DNA of 64,000 nucleotides, taken from Deltaproteobacteria bacterium. GTDB taxonomy: Bacteria; Bdellovibrionota; FAC87; UBA2466. Positions 1-6,159 of the stretch are shown here, piece by piece; position 1 is the stretch's first letter; every line of letters starts with the position of its first letter. The notes beneath the pieces are model-generated. The model was not told the DNA's origin. It was given only the letters and a program-made list of their open reading frames with translations, and did no database searches. Location: positions 66,468 through 130,467 of the forward strand of contig JACPWY010000007.1 of the NCBI GenBank assembly GCA_016196825.1. Direction: 5' to 3'. The position numbers and the translations under genes are program-made.

Positions 1-679
1 CGGGCTCGTAGGGGCCGGGGCGCGGGCGGATGTTCTCGATGGAACGATCTCTCGCAACGTGGACGGCGACACGGTGTGGGTGGAGCAGGTCGGGCGGGCG
101 GATGCCTTCGGGAAGGCTTCTGTTTTGAAAATCCGAATGATTGGGATCGATGCGCCTGAGTCCTGTTTTCCGGTGGAGAAGGGTTGCGTGGGGCAGGGAC
201 ACTTTGGAACCGACTCCAAGAAAAAGCTCGCGGCGTTGCTACCGCTTGAGACCGAAGTGGCGGTTGATGAGCACGGTCTAGACAAGTACGGCCGAACGCT
301 CGGACGCGTTCTTAAGAAGGGCGTCGACATCAACCTGGAGATGGTGCGATTGGGCTTGGCGGTGACCTACATCATCTGCGAGGGCGACCGATGCAACTCC
401 TCGTTCATGGAGAGTAATCACGTGGAAGAGTATGTGAAGGCCTGCCAGCAGGCCCGTGATTCGGGCCAAGGTCAGTGGAACGCAAAGGATCCCCTGAAAG
501 AGTTACCCTATGAGTTTCGGCTGCGTCTTTCGGGCCGGAAGCCTGATAAATACGTTGGCAATATTGAGACCGGGGAGCTTCTGAAACCGATCGACTACCG
601 CAAGGTGGATGTCTGCCAGCGCATCTTCTTCATGAAGAAGGAAGATGGTCTTCACGCTGGGTTCAATTTTAAAAACTAG
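1..679 (+). CDS. Thermonuclease-like (SNase fold) nuclease, 5' end off the window
   Basis: Staphylococcal-nuclease-family protein, predicted to hydrolyse phosphodiester bonds in DNA or RNA outside the cytoplasm. The open frame continues to the left edge (from base 2) with small hydrophobic residues and an Ala-rich stretch that resemble the end of a signal peptide, so the gene is probably cut by the window; a GTG at 59 is only an internal start. Seen: the DGDT motif opening the fold, RMIGIDAPE (metal-site and catalytic Arg/Asp region), and KYGRTLGRV, which carries the second catalytic Arg. After the ~125-residue nuclease core there is an extra tail of about 60 residues without a recognised domain. 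The next gene is convergent and begins 8 bases downstream at its 3' end. Family assignment is firm; localisation is inferred. Confidence 0.8.
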   Translation, partial: GLVGAGARADVLDGTISRNVDGDTVWVEQVGRADAFGKASVLKIRMIGIDAPESCFPVEKGCVGQGHFGTDSKKKLAALLPLETEVAVDEHGLDKYGRTLGRVLKKGVDINLEMVRLGLAVTYIICEGDRCNSSFMESNHVEEYVKACQQARDSGQGQWNAKDPLKELPYEFRLRLSGRKPDKYVGNIETGELLKPIDYRKVDVCQRIFFMKKEDGLHAGFNFKN

Positions 680-686
680 AACCTGT

Positions 687-1562
687 CTACGGCAATTTGG
701 TGAGCACGTGCTCGAGCGAAGGCAGCACCGTGCCGTTGGGGAGCGGGTAATTGAGGCTGCGGAACCAGACATGGTCCCCATCCTCTTCCCACTCATATAC
801 GCGGGTGCTGGCATCGTCGTTCGTGGCTGTGATTTTGAAGACGTGGCGGGAGGCCGTGAGGGTCGTGTCGGTGATGACCGTCGATTTGTAGGGGCAGTCG
901 CGATAGCCGATGTCGCAGAAGCCGAGTTTATCGTCGCAGTACCCCATCGTGATGAGGGCCTCTCCATCGCTACCCAGATCCTCGACCGTTGCAATTGAGT
1001 TCGCGTGGGGTTTCTCGCCATTGTTGAGATCGATCTTGTAGGAGCCCAGTCGTGTTTTAAAAAACTGAGCTGTGTCGACAACTATCTCGGTGGTCTCATT
1101 GGGGGCGTCATTGGGCGCATCGAGGATAAATTCGAGGGTGGCGACTGAGCCCGATGGGAATTTGTAATTGAGCCGTCGAAAACGGACCGCCGGGCCTTCG
1201 CTCTCCCATTCGAAATCGTTGGTCACGCCGTCGGCTGTGGAGGAAATGCGAAAGAGGTGGTGGTTCGGGGCCAGCTCGGTCTCCTCCACCTGGGTCGAAC
1301 TGTATGGGAAATCGATGTAACCCACATCGCAGGCTCCGCCCCCGTGGACGCAGAAGGGCATTTCCATGAAGCCCTCCTCTCCCTGGTCTTCGACTCGGCC
1401 GGGCGAGTTGCCGTCGGGTTTCACTCCATTGTGAAGCTTGATCGTGTAGAGCCCGGCGTGTCCTTTGAAGAAGGCCCGAGCATCAATTCCCGCCGCTTGG
1501 GCGGGCGTTGAGAGGTGGAACATCAGACCGGCCGCAGCTAATGCGAAGAGTCTAATCATCAT
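687..1562 (-). CDS. Secreted protein with two tandem copies of an unknown domain
   Basis: 291 residues with a clear signal peptide (cleavage after AQA near residue 24). The mature part is an internal duplication: copy 1 spans about residues 28-150 and copy 2 about 160-290. Shared landmarks in order are an FFK start, YxIxLxNGxKP, a VED motif, a Cys-rich segment (CDVGYIDFPY versus CDIGYRDCPY), a STxVxxTxL strand, HxFxI, WExxG, then RxLNYxxPxG. Two to three Cys per copy suggest disulfides. I do not recognise the family; the beta-rich, Cys-containing pattern fits a periplasmic or extracellular binding module. No operon partner: the upstream neighbour is tRNA-Lys on the same strand. Function unknown. 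Confidence 0.75.
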   Translation of the reverse strand: MMIRLFALAAAGLMFHLSTPAQAAGIDARAFFKGHAGLYTIKLHNGVKPDGNSPGRVEDQGEEGFMEMPFCVHGGGACDVGYIDFPYSSTQVEETELAPNHHLFRISSTADGVTNDFEWESEGPAVRFRRLNYKFPSGSVATLEFILDAPNDAPNETTEIVVDTAQFFKTRLGSYKIDLNNGEKPHANSIATVEDLGSDGEALITMGYCDDKLGFCDIGYRDCPYKSTVITDTTLTASRHVFKITATNDDASTRVYEWEEDGDHVWFRSLNYPLPNGTVLPSLEHVLTKLP

Positions 1563-1699
1563 GACCTCCGAAGGGTTAGGAAATGGAACTTACCCCTCTT
1601 ATCGTCTATTTTATCGGGCCAGGTAATTGGGACGATACATTGCGATGTATTTTGCAGCACAGTTGTTAACAGTTGCAACGGGATACAGAGGCGAAGATG

Positions 1700-1772
1700 T
1701 GAGCCGCGTTGGATTCGAACCAACGACCCCATCCTTAAAAGGGATGTGCTCTACCAACTGAGCTAGCGGCCC
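1700..1772 (-). tRNA. tRNA-Lys (anticodon UUU)
   Basis: Complete cloverleaf on the minus strand: acceptor GGGCCGC pairs with GCGGCTC including one G-U pair, D arm GCTCAGTTGGTAGAGC, anticodon loop CTTTTAA giving anticodon UUU, T arm with GGTTCGAATCC, discriminator A at 1700. The CCA end is not encoded. It lies between the duplicated-domain secreted protein and the HD-GYP gene. Confidence 0.96.
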
Positions 1773-1840
1773 GTATCGCGAAAAAGATCGAGAAATTATC
1801 CCTATTTACAGCGTTATGGCAAGCGTTAGGGCAGTGAGCT

Positions 1841-2773
1841 TTACCCGACCTCGGCCATGGTGTGCAGAATGTCGCCGTCGAACTTGCCCTTCATCCCAAT
1901 CATTTTGACGATGGCCTCTTTTGAGGTATGAGCGGCCTGGTAAGGGGCGTTGTTGGTGAGGGCGTCGAAGACGTCCGCGATGCTGCAGATCCGGGCGAAG
2001 AGGTGGATGTCCTTGCTGCCCTTCTTGGCGGGGTAGCCTTTGCCGTCGACCCGTTCGTGGTGCTGGAGCGCCACAATGACGACTTCGGTGGGGGCGTCCA
2101 TTCGGCCTAGAAGCTCGGCTCCCTTTTCGGGGTGACTATAGATGAGATTCCACTCTTCTTTGGTGAGGGCCGAAGGTTTGTACAGAACACTTTTCGGCAA
2201 GAAGAGATAGCCCGTGTTGTGGACGAGTGCTCCACAGGTGAGCTTTTTGGCGGCCGAAAGAGGCACGCCGAGGCGCTTGGCGAGCTCGGCAGAGTAGGCC
2301 GCGACGTTCAGGCTGTGGTTCACAAAATACATCGAGGGATCGCCATAACGCCGGAGCATCCGTTTTCCCATCTCACTGTTCTTGTAGATGGCCGTGGCAA
2401 GGCGGTCTGCGAGCTTTACAAACTTTTGGAAATGGTTTTTCTCGAACTGCTTATGGCGCTCCACCTCTTGGCTATAGGCGAGAAGAAGCGAGCGAATCTG
2501 GGTGAGGGTGTTGGCATCGTTGTCATCGGAGGTGGGGCTACCCACAGTGTGTTCGAGGCCCGCGACGTAGCTGTTCCACGACTCTTCGGGAACATAGATA
2601 AGCGAGACCTCTTTCGCCCTGAGTGAATTCATCCGCTCTTTCGTGATCACATCCCCCTCTGGGCGGAAGAGGACCCAGGCACTGCCGATCTTCACGTAGA
2701 GGGGAAATTGCGTTGGTGTGTCAACGACGACGCTCTCGAGCGGGATCGCCAGTAGGTTCAGATCATCGGCCAT
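1841..2773 (-). CDS. HD-GYP domain protein with a substituted HD motif
   Basis: 310 residues. HD-GYP proteins normally hydrolyse cyclic di-GMP at a di- or tri-iron centre. The N-terminal ~120 residues form an unassigned input domain; the HD-GYP region spans roughly 150-305. The GYP signature is intact (HHERVDGKGYP), as is an upstream His in NHSLNVAAYSAEL, but the motif that should read HDxGK is HNTGY: the metal-binding Asp is Asn and the Lys is Tyr. That argues for a weakened or non-catalytic, c-di-GMP-sensing protein, as known for other degenerate HD-GYP proteins. The start at 2773 is chosen because AGGAG sits 7 bases upstream; a longer frame reaching 2830 lacks this. A diguanylate cyclase gene is at 33.4-34.3 kb. 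Confidence 0.85.
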   Translation of the reverse strand: MADDLNLLAIPLESVVVDTPTQFPLYVKIGSAWVLFRPEGDVITKERMNSLRAKEVSLIYVPEESWNSYVAGLEHTVGSPTSDDNDANTLTQIRSLLLAYSQEVERHKQFEKNHFQKFVKLADRLATAIYKNSEMGKRMLRRYGDPSMYFVNHSLNVAAYSAELAKRLGVPLSAAKKLTCGALVHNTGYLFLPKSVLYKPSALTKEEWNLIYSHPEKGAELLGRMDAPTEVVIVALQHHERVDGKGYPAKKGSKDIHLFARICSIADVFDALTNNAPYQAAHTSKEAIVKMIGMKGKFDGDILHTMAEVG

Positions 2774-2856
2774 AAACACTCCTGGCTCTCTATCGGGTTT
2801 CCAGGCGGTTTCCTTGACGACGCGGTGCAACTTTTAGTATAGACATATTTAGTGAC

Positions 2857-2875
2857 TAGTCATATAATATGACTA
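2857..2875. promoter_or_regulatory. Perfect palindromic operator of the VapBC module
   Basis: A 19-base palindrome with 9-base arms TAGTCATAT and ATATGACTA around a single A. It covers an ATG at 2869, so translation probably begins at the GTG at 2887, which has GGAGG 4 bases upstream. Type II antitoxins of this class usually repress their own promoter through such a site; that role is inferred here. Confidence 0.7.
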
Positions 2876-2886
2876 TTGGAGGTGGC

Positions 2887-3105
2887 GTGAAGACCATCGG
2901 AGCGGCGAAATTCAAGGAGCTATGCCTAGCGTTATTAGAGAAGTTGGGGCCGGAAGGTCTCATCATCACTAAACACGGCAAGCCCATTGCGCGCGTCATA
3001 CCGATCGAAAGCGAATGTGGTCTTTTGATCGGCTCTCTCAAAACCAAAATCAGGGTTAAGGGCGATCTGATGAACACCGGGGTCAAGTGGAATGCTCAAC
3101 CTTGA
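2887..3105 (+). CDS. Phd/YefM-type antitoxin of a VapBC-like module
   Basis: 72 residues from the GTG at 2887 (78 from the ATG at 2869). The N-terminal pattern KTIGAAKFKELCLALLEKL followed by GLIITKHGKPIARVIP is the Phd/YefM antitoxin fold: a DNA-binding N-terminal half with the typical 'ITKxGKPxAxxxP' strand. The C-terminal ~30 residues would wrap the toxin. It overlaps the downstream PIN toxin gene by 14 bases, the usual antitoxin-then-toxin order with coupled translation. Autoregulation is expected through the palindrome that overlaps its start region. Confidence 0.82.
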   Translation: MKTIGAAKFKELCLALLEKLGPEGLIITKHGKPIARVIPIESECGLLIGSLKTKIRVKGDLMNTGVKWNAQP

Positions 3106-3457
3106 CACCCATATTCTGATTCACGCCCTTGAGGGGAATCTGAGCTTACGCGAAGAAAAGGCGCTCTCTGTTGAGTCATGGAGTATATCGGCGATCGTGC
3201 TTTGGGAACTCAGCAAATTGATTGAGTTGGAAAGAATTGAAATGAGCTTAGAAAGTCCTGAAACTGTTCGCAGCCTTTCCCGGATTCACGTTTGGCCTCT
3301 CACTTTGGAGATCTGCCGGGAGATCGGTGCCCTCGATTTTGATTCGGATCCCGCGGATGAAATCATAGCGGCAACAAGTGTTGTGCATCGGGTCCCGCTT
3401 GTGACACGGGACCGCACGCTTCTCAAATCAAAAAAGACACCACTCGCCAAAATATGA
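3092..3457 (+). CDS. vapC: PIN-domain ribonuclease toxin (VapC family)
   Basis: 121 residues, the usual PIN toxin length. Acidic metal-binding residues are in the right places: LNLDTH at the N-terminus (Asp5), WELSK (Glu near residue 40), DPADEIIAAT (Asp near 89-92) and TRDRTLL near the C-terminus. VapC toxins are Mg-dependent endoribonucleases that usually cut tRNA or rRNA and are blocked by the neighbouring antitoxin. The gene overlaps the antitoxin gene by 14 bases and has no own promoter visible. Confidence 0.88.
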   Translation: MLNLDTHILIHALEGNLSLREEKALSVESWSISAIVLWELSKLIELERIEMSLESPETVRSLSRIHVWPLTLEICREIGALDFDSDPADEIIAATSVVHRVPLVTRDRTLLKSKKTPLAKI

Positions 3458-3459
3458 GG

Positions 3460-3627
3460 TTAGCTGTACCAGACTTTGGATTGGGGCTCCTTGTCTTCCT
3501 TGAGTCGGGTTTCCACCATATGGCAAATCGCATTGCATTCCCGGTTGGATGGCTTCATGAAATAGAATTTCATCTTTTCATGAAGGTCTGTGACGGCCAC
3601 CTCGTCCATTCCCCCTCGACGAAACAT
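3460..3627 (-). CDS. Possible small ORF or decayed gene fragment
   Basis: A 55-residue minus-strand frame beginning MFRRGGMDEV and ending QSKVWYS. Its composition (HEKMKFYFMKP, CNAICHMVETRLKEDKE) looks like a real protein rather than noise, and the frame stays open for ten more protein-like residues upstream to a stop at 3658-3660, with no ATG, GTG or TTG there. An AAGGGGGAG stretch near 3650 resembles a ribosome binding site but is too far from the ATG. It may be a small gene, or the 3' remnant of a gene whose 5' part was lost next to the repeat element starting at 3674. No family recognised. Confidence 0.3.
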   Translation of the reverse strand: MFRRGGMDEVAVTDLHEKMKFYFMKPSNRECNAICHMVETRLKEDKEPQSKVWYS

Positions 3628-3673
3628 CTCGAGAACGGCGAAAGCAATGGCTCCCCCTTACAATAATAGTTAG

Positions 3674-3846
3674 AGCCTATCCTAAAACCCTTTCTACTCG
3701 GAACGGTCAAAATGCCCTGGCATTTCGTCCGCCGCGGTCGACATCCTCGACGTGCCTAAAGGCACGCCTCCGGTGCCTCCCTTGTGCGTCCTCGGTCCAG
3801 GACATTTCGCCTCGCTCCTCCCGACGAAAGGGTTTTAGGATAGGCT
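3674..3846 (-). repeat. Nested inverted-repeat element, copy 1
   Basis: A 173-base non-coding element. The outer arms at 3674-3694 and 3826-3846 are perfect 21-base inverted repeats. Inside them, 3710-3720 pairs with 3797-3807 (11 positions, one of which is a G-U pair if read as minus-strand RNA). Between the inner arms lies a core at 3724-3794 holding a CGTGCC/GGCACG hairpin. This core is closely similar to that of the element at 32489-32667 on the other strand, whereas the arms of the two copies are unrelated in sequence. Linkers carry GCGAGG and GAGTAGAAA. It sits between the VapBC region and the DUF3810 gene. No ORF of note inside. Confidence 0.8.
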
Positions 3847-3877
3847 TTTAACCGCATGTCATAATGTTGAGACTGGA

Positions 3878-4840
3878 GTGTCTGCTATTCAAGCGTTCAT
3901 TGAGAAATTTTATTCGACCGGGGTGGGGGTTCCGATCGCCGGTGCTTTGAGTTGGGTGTCTTCGTGGGTGCCGTTTTCGCTCACCTATCTCAGTTTGTTT
4001 TTGATTCCGCTTGCTTTGTTTGCAGCCTTTGCTCTTGGGCATCGGCGTGGGTTCGGGCTTGTGAGTGTGGCGGTAGTGGCTGTGGTGCTTTATGGATTTT
4101 TCTTGTTGGCGTGGGGACTCAACTATCGTCGCCGGCCACTGGCTGAAACTTTGGCGCTGGGGCCAGTGAATATTGTCGATCGCGCGCTTCTTTTGAGGCA
4201 GTACGCGGTTTCTACAGAAGAGCTTCGCCAGAAGTTGCCCAAGGGTTGTCCCCGGGTGCTTGATCTGGGCGAGACGGATCGTGCGGTGTACCCGTTCTTT
4301 CGGAAAACGCTCGAGAGTTACCGCTTTCCTGCTCCGGCGTACCACCCAGTGAAGTCGAGTCCGGCGGGGGTGTTTTCTTTTGTGAGCACTCTTCTTCTCA
4401 AGATGGGTAACTCTGGGATCTATGGTCCATTCACCGGCGAGGCAAACGTCACTCAGCCGACGGCACCGGGCCAACTGCCGTTCACTCTAGTGCATGAGCG
4501 CGCGCACCAGGCTGGATTTGCGTCGGAGACCGAGGCGAGTGTGATCGCCTTTTTGACTCTAGAAAACTGCGACGACCCCGAGATGCGCTACAGCGGACGG
4601 CTGGCCTTCTGGGGGCCACTCAGTGATTCCGATAAGAAGTTCGCGGGGCTCAGCCAAGGTGTTCAAAACGATATTCAGTGCGGCTGGGATTTCTGGATGA
4701 AATATCGGAGCGCGATCGAGCGTCCCACCCGTCTCATCTACGACTACTACCTCAAGGCCCAGGGCCAGAAACGCGGAATCAAAACCTACGACGATGCTAG
4801 CGAACTGATGATCCGCGCCCTGGCCCGAGCCGGGAAATGA
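3878..4840 (+). CDS. DUF3810 family membrane-anchored putative metallopeptidase
   Basis: 320 residues, start GTG. Two transmembrane helices lie near residues 35-60 and 65-90, followed by a large soluble domain. The key segment LPFTLVHERAHQAGFASETEASVIAFL carries HExxH (HERAH) and a downstream ExE, the arrangement of a gluzincin-like zinc site, then the DUF3810 signature DDPEMRYSG. The family is predicted to be a membrane-bound metallopeptidase, function unknown. The start lies 32 bases after the nested repeat element. The 3' end is convergent with the damaged M56 gene, whose out-of-frame continuation would run antisense across this gene. Confidence 0.82.
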   Translation: MSAIQAFIEKFYSTGVGVPIAGALSWVSSWVPFSLTYLSLFLIPLALFAAFALGHRRGFGLVSVAVVAVVLYGFFLLAWGLNYRRRPLAETLALGPVNIVDRALLLRQYAVSTEELRQKLPKGCPRVLDLGETDRAVYPFFRKTLESYRFPAPAYHPVKSSPAGVFSFVSTLLLKMGNSGIYGPFTGEANVTQPTAPGQLPFTLVHERAHQAGFASETEASVIAFLTLENCDDPEMRYSGRLAFWGPLSDSDKKFAGLSQGVQNDIQCGWDFWMKYRSAIERPTRLIYDYYLKAQGQKRGIKTYDDASELMIRALARAGK

Positions 4841-4845
4841 AGAGT

Positions 4846-5722
4846 CTAAAGAGTTGGGACCTTGAGATATTGCAGGGTCTTCTCCGCCACCTCTCGGAAG
4901 ACCGGAGCGGCCTGGGTGCTGCCTGGCTCGGTTGCTGAGAGCTGCCTCCGCCACACGGAGGAGGCAGCCTCCGTAATCGTGCGATGAGATCTCACGGCCG
5001 ATGAGGGCCTCATCACAAGAAAACTCCTGAAGCTGAAAAAGGGTTCGTTTCCAAAAATGGGCGATGGGGTTAGGCAGAAACGCTGCTGTGAAGAATTCAA
5101 GTCCCATGGCCCAAGGGAGATCTCCCTGGCGGTGGTGCTGAACCTCGTGGGCAACGGCGAGCCGCGTGTCACGCCAATGCGCCAAGAGCGGCTCGGGAAG
5201 AAGAATCCACGCTACGCCGTTGAGGCGCGCCGAGAACGGGACTGAAGACTCTGACGTTACGGCGATAGTGACTCGTCCCAGGGTCTTGATGGGATGGGAC
5301 CGTGCGATGATCTGGCCCAGGCGGACCCGCAATATTCCGAGGCGAATCGTCTGCAGGGCGATCGCGAGGAGCAGGAGGCACAGCGCCATCTCTGCGGTCG
5401 AAATGGGTGCAGATGAGAGCAAGACCGCCGTTGCAATCTCAGATTTGGTTTTTGTGTTGTTCGGTATGAGTTGCGGGCCGTCCCCGAATTCTGGGAAGCT
5501 GGGAATGACGGTTTGAAAGGTTCTGGGGAGAGGTCGGATGAATTTTTGCGGCAACCACTCCATCGTCAGGGGAATCCCGAGCGAGATTAAAAGAAGTGCC
5601 TGGCCCAACCGAAGAGCCGCATTCTGTGAGCCTTGGAACCGTTGTGAGAGCCTAAAGACAATGTAACCAACGACCAGAATGAGATTAAGCTTGAGGTAGA
5701 GGCTGAGCGTGTAGGCGATCAT
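4846..5722 (-). pseudogene. BlaR1/MecR1-like M56 metallopeptidase, 3' part lost and joined out of frame to a PBP-like tail
   Basis: The N-terminal part encodes an M56 membrane peptidase: hydrophobic helices near residues 5-25, 38-55, 110-130, the zinc motif HEVQHH near residue 192, and EFSCDEALIGRE, the third-ligand region. After CLLRVAEAAL (about residue 260) the M56 frame turns into unrelated low-quality sequence that runs antisense through the DUF3810 gene to 4559. In a different frame the same DNA, 4846-4938, ends in AAPVFREVAEKTLQYL then a stop, which closely resembles the C-terminal tail of FtsI/PBP2B-type transpeptidases. The simplest reading is a deletion that fused the sensor to the end of a PBP gene or domain with loss of frame. 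It overlaps the repressor gene upstream by 4 bases (ATGA). Such sensors cleave the BlaI-type repressor. Confidence 0.65.
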
Positions 5723-6123
5723 CGACGAACCCTTGCTTCGATGGTCTTACGAATCAGCTTCAATTCTTCTGGCGTGAGCTCGGCGTCATCGAGAAGGCGC
5801 AGAATCAATGTGGATGGGTTGCCCTGAAAGACCTTGTCCGTCATGTGGCGAAGGCTCATCATCTCGTATCTCTCGCGCGAGAGATTGGGAAAGAAGAGAT
5901 GGGTCTTCTCCTGCTTCTTGATCGTCAAGACCCCCTTGTCCTCGAGAATCTTCATCATCGTCGCAACCGATGTGTAGGCTAAAGCCCGTTCTTTCGGCAG
6001 AGCCTCCACCACGTCCCGAACGGTGCAGCTTGGTGTCCGCCAAATGATATTCATCAGTTCCAGCTCAACGCTGGTGAGTTGTTTTTCGGTTTTCTTTGGA
6101 CGCCCCACGGAACCCCCAACCAC
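5719..6123 (-). CDS. BlaI/MecI/CopY-family transcriptional repressor
   Basis: 134 residues. Winged-helix DNA-binding domain at residues 15-85 with the family signature LTSVELELMNIIW, TVRDVVEAL, AYTSVATMMKILEDKG, then the DxGxL-type wing. The C-terminal helices give dimerisation and contain the region that M56 sensors cleave. Coupled to the downstream M56 gene by an ATGA overlap, the standard repressor-sensor pair of beta-lactam-responsive systems. Two adjacent dyads immediately upstream (6131-6159) fit its operator. Since the sensor looks damaged, the repressor may no longer be inducible. No beta-lactamase follows directly. Confidence 0.88.
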   Translation of the reverse strand: MVGGSVGRPKKTEKQLTSVELELMNIIWRTPSCTVRDVVEALPKERALAYTSVATMMKILEDKGVLTIKKQEKTHLFFPNLSRERYEMMSLRHMTDKVFQGNPSTLILRLLDDAELTPEELKLIRKTIEARVRR

Positions 6124-6130
6124 ATTAAGT

Positions 6131-6159
6131 CTACTAAGTAGTTAGTAGATGTCTACTAA
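6131..6159. promoter_or_regulatory. Double operator for the BlaI-type repressor
   Basis: Two adjoining dyads: CTACTAAGTAG (6131-6141) and an 18-base perfect palindrome with arms TTAGTAGAT and GTCTACTAA (6142-6159). BlaI/MecI/CopY repressors bind such TACTA/TAGTA-containing dyads. The site starts 8 bases upstream of the repressor start codon and includes the last codons of the histidine kinase gene. Confidence 0.75.

Noticed and set aside
2132-2626. Plus-strand ORF within the HD-GYP gene
   Set aside because: Antisense shadow of clearly recognised HD-GYP coding sequence.
3454-3666. 70-residue plus-strand ORF after vapC
   Set aside because: No ribosome binding site and non-protein-like composition; the opposite frame is more plausible.
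4559-4845. Continuation of the M56 frame
   Set aside because: It is antisense to the well-conserved DUF3810 coding region and has no M56-like residues.
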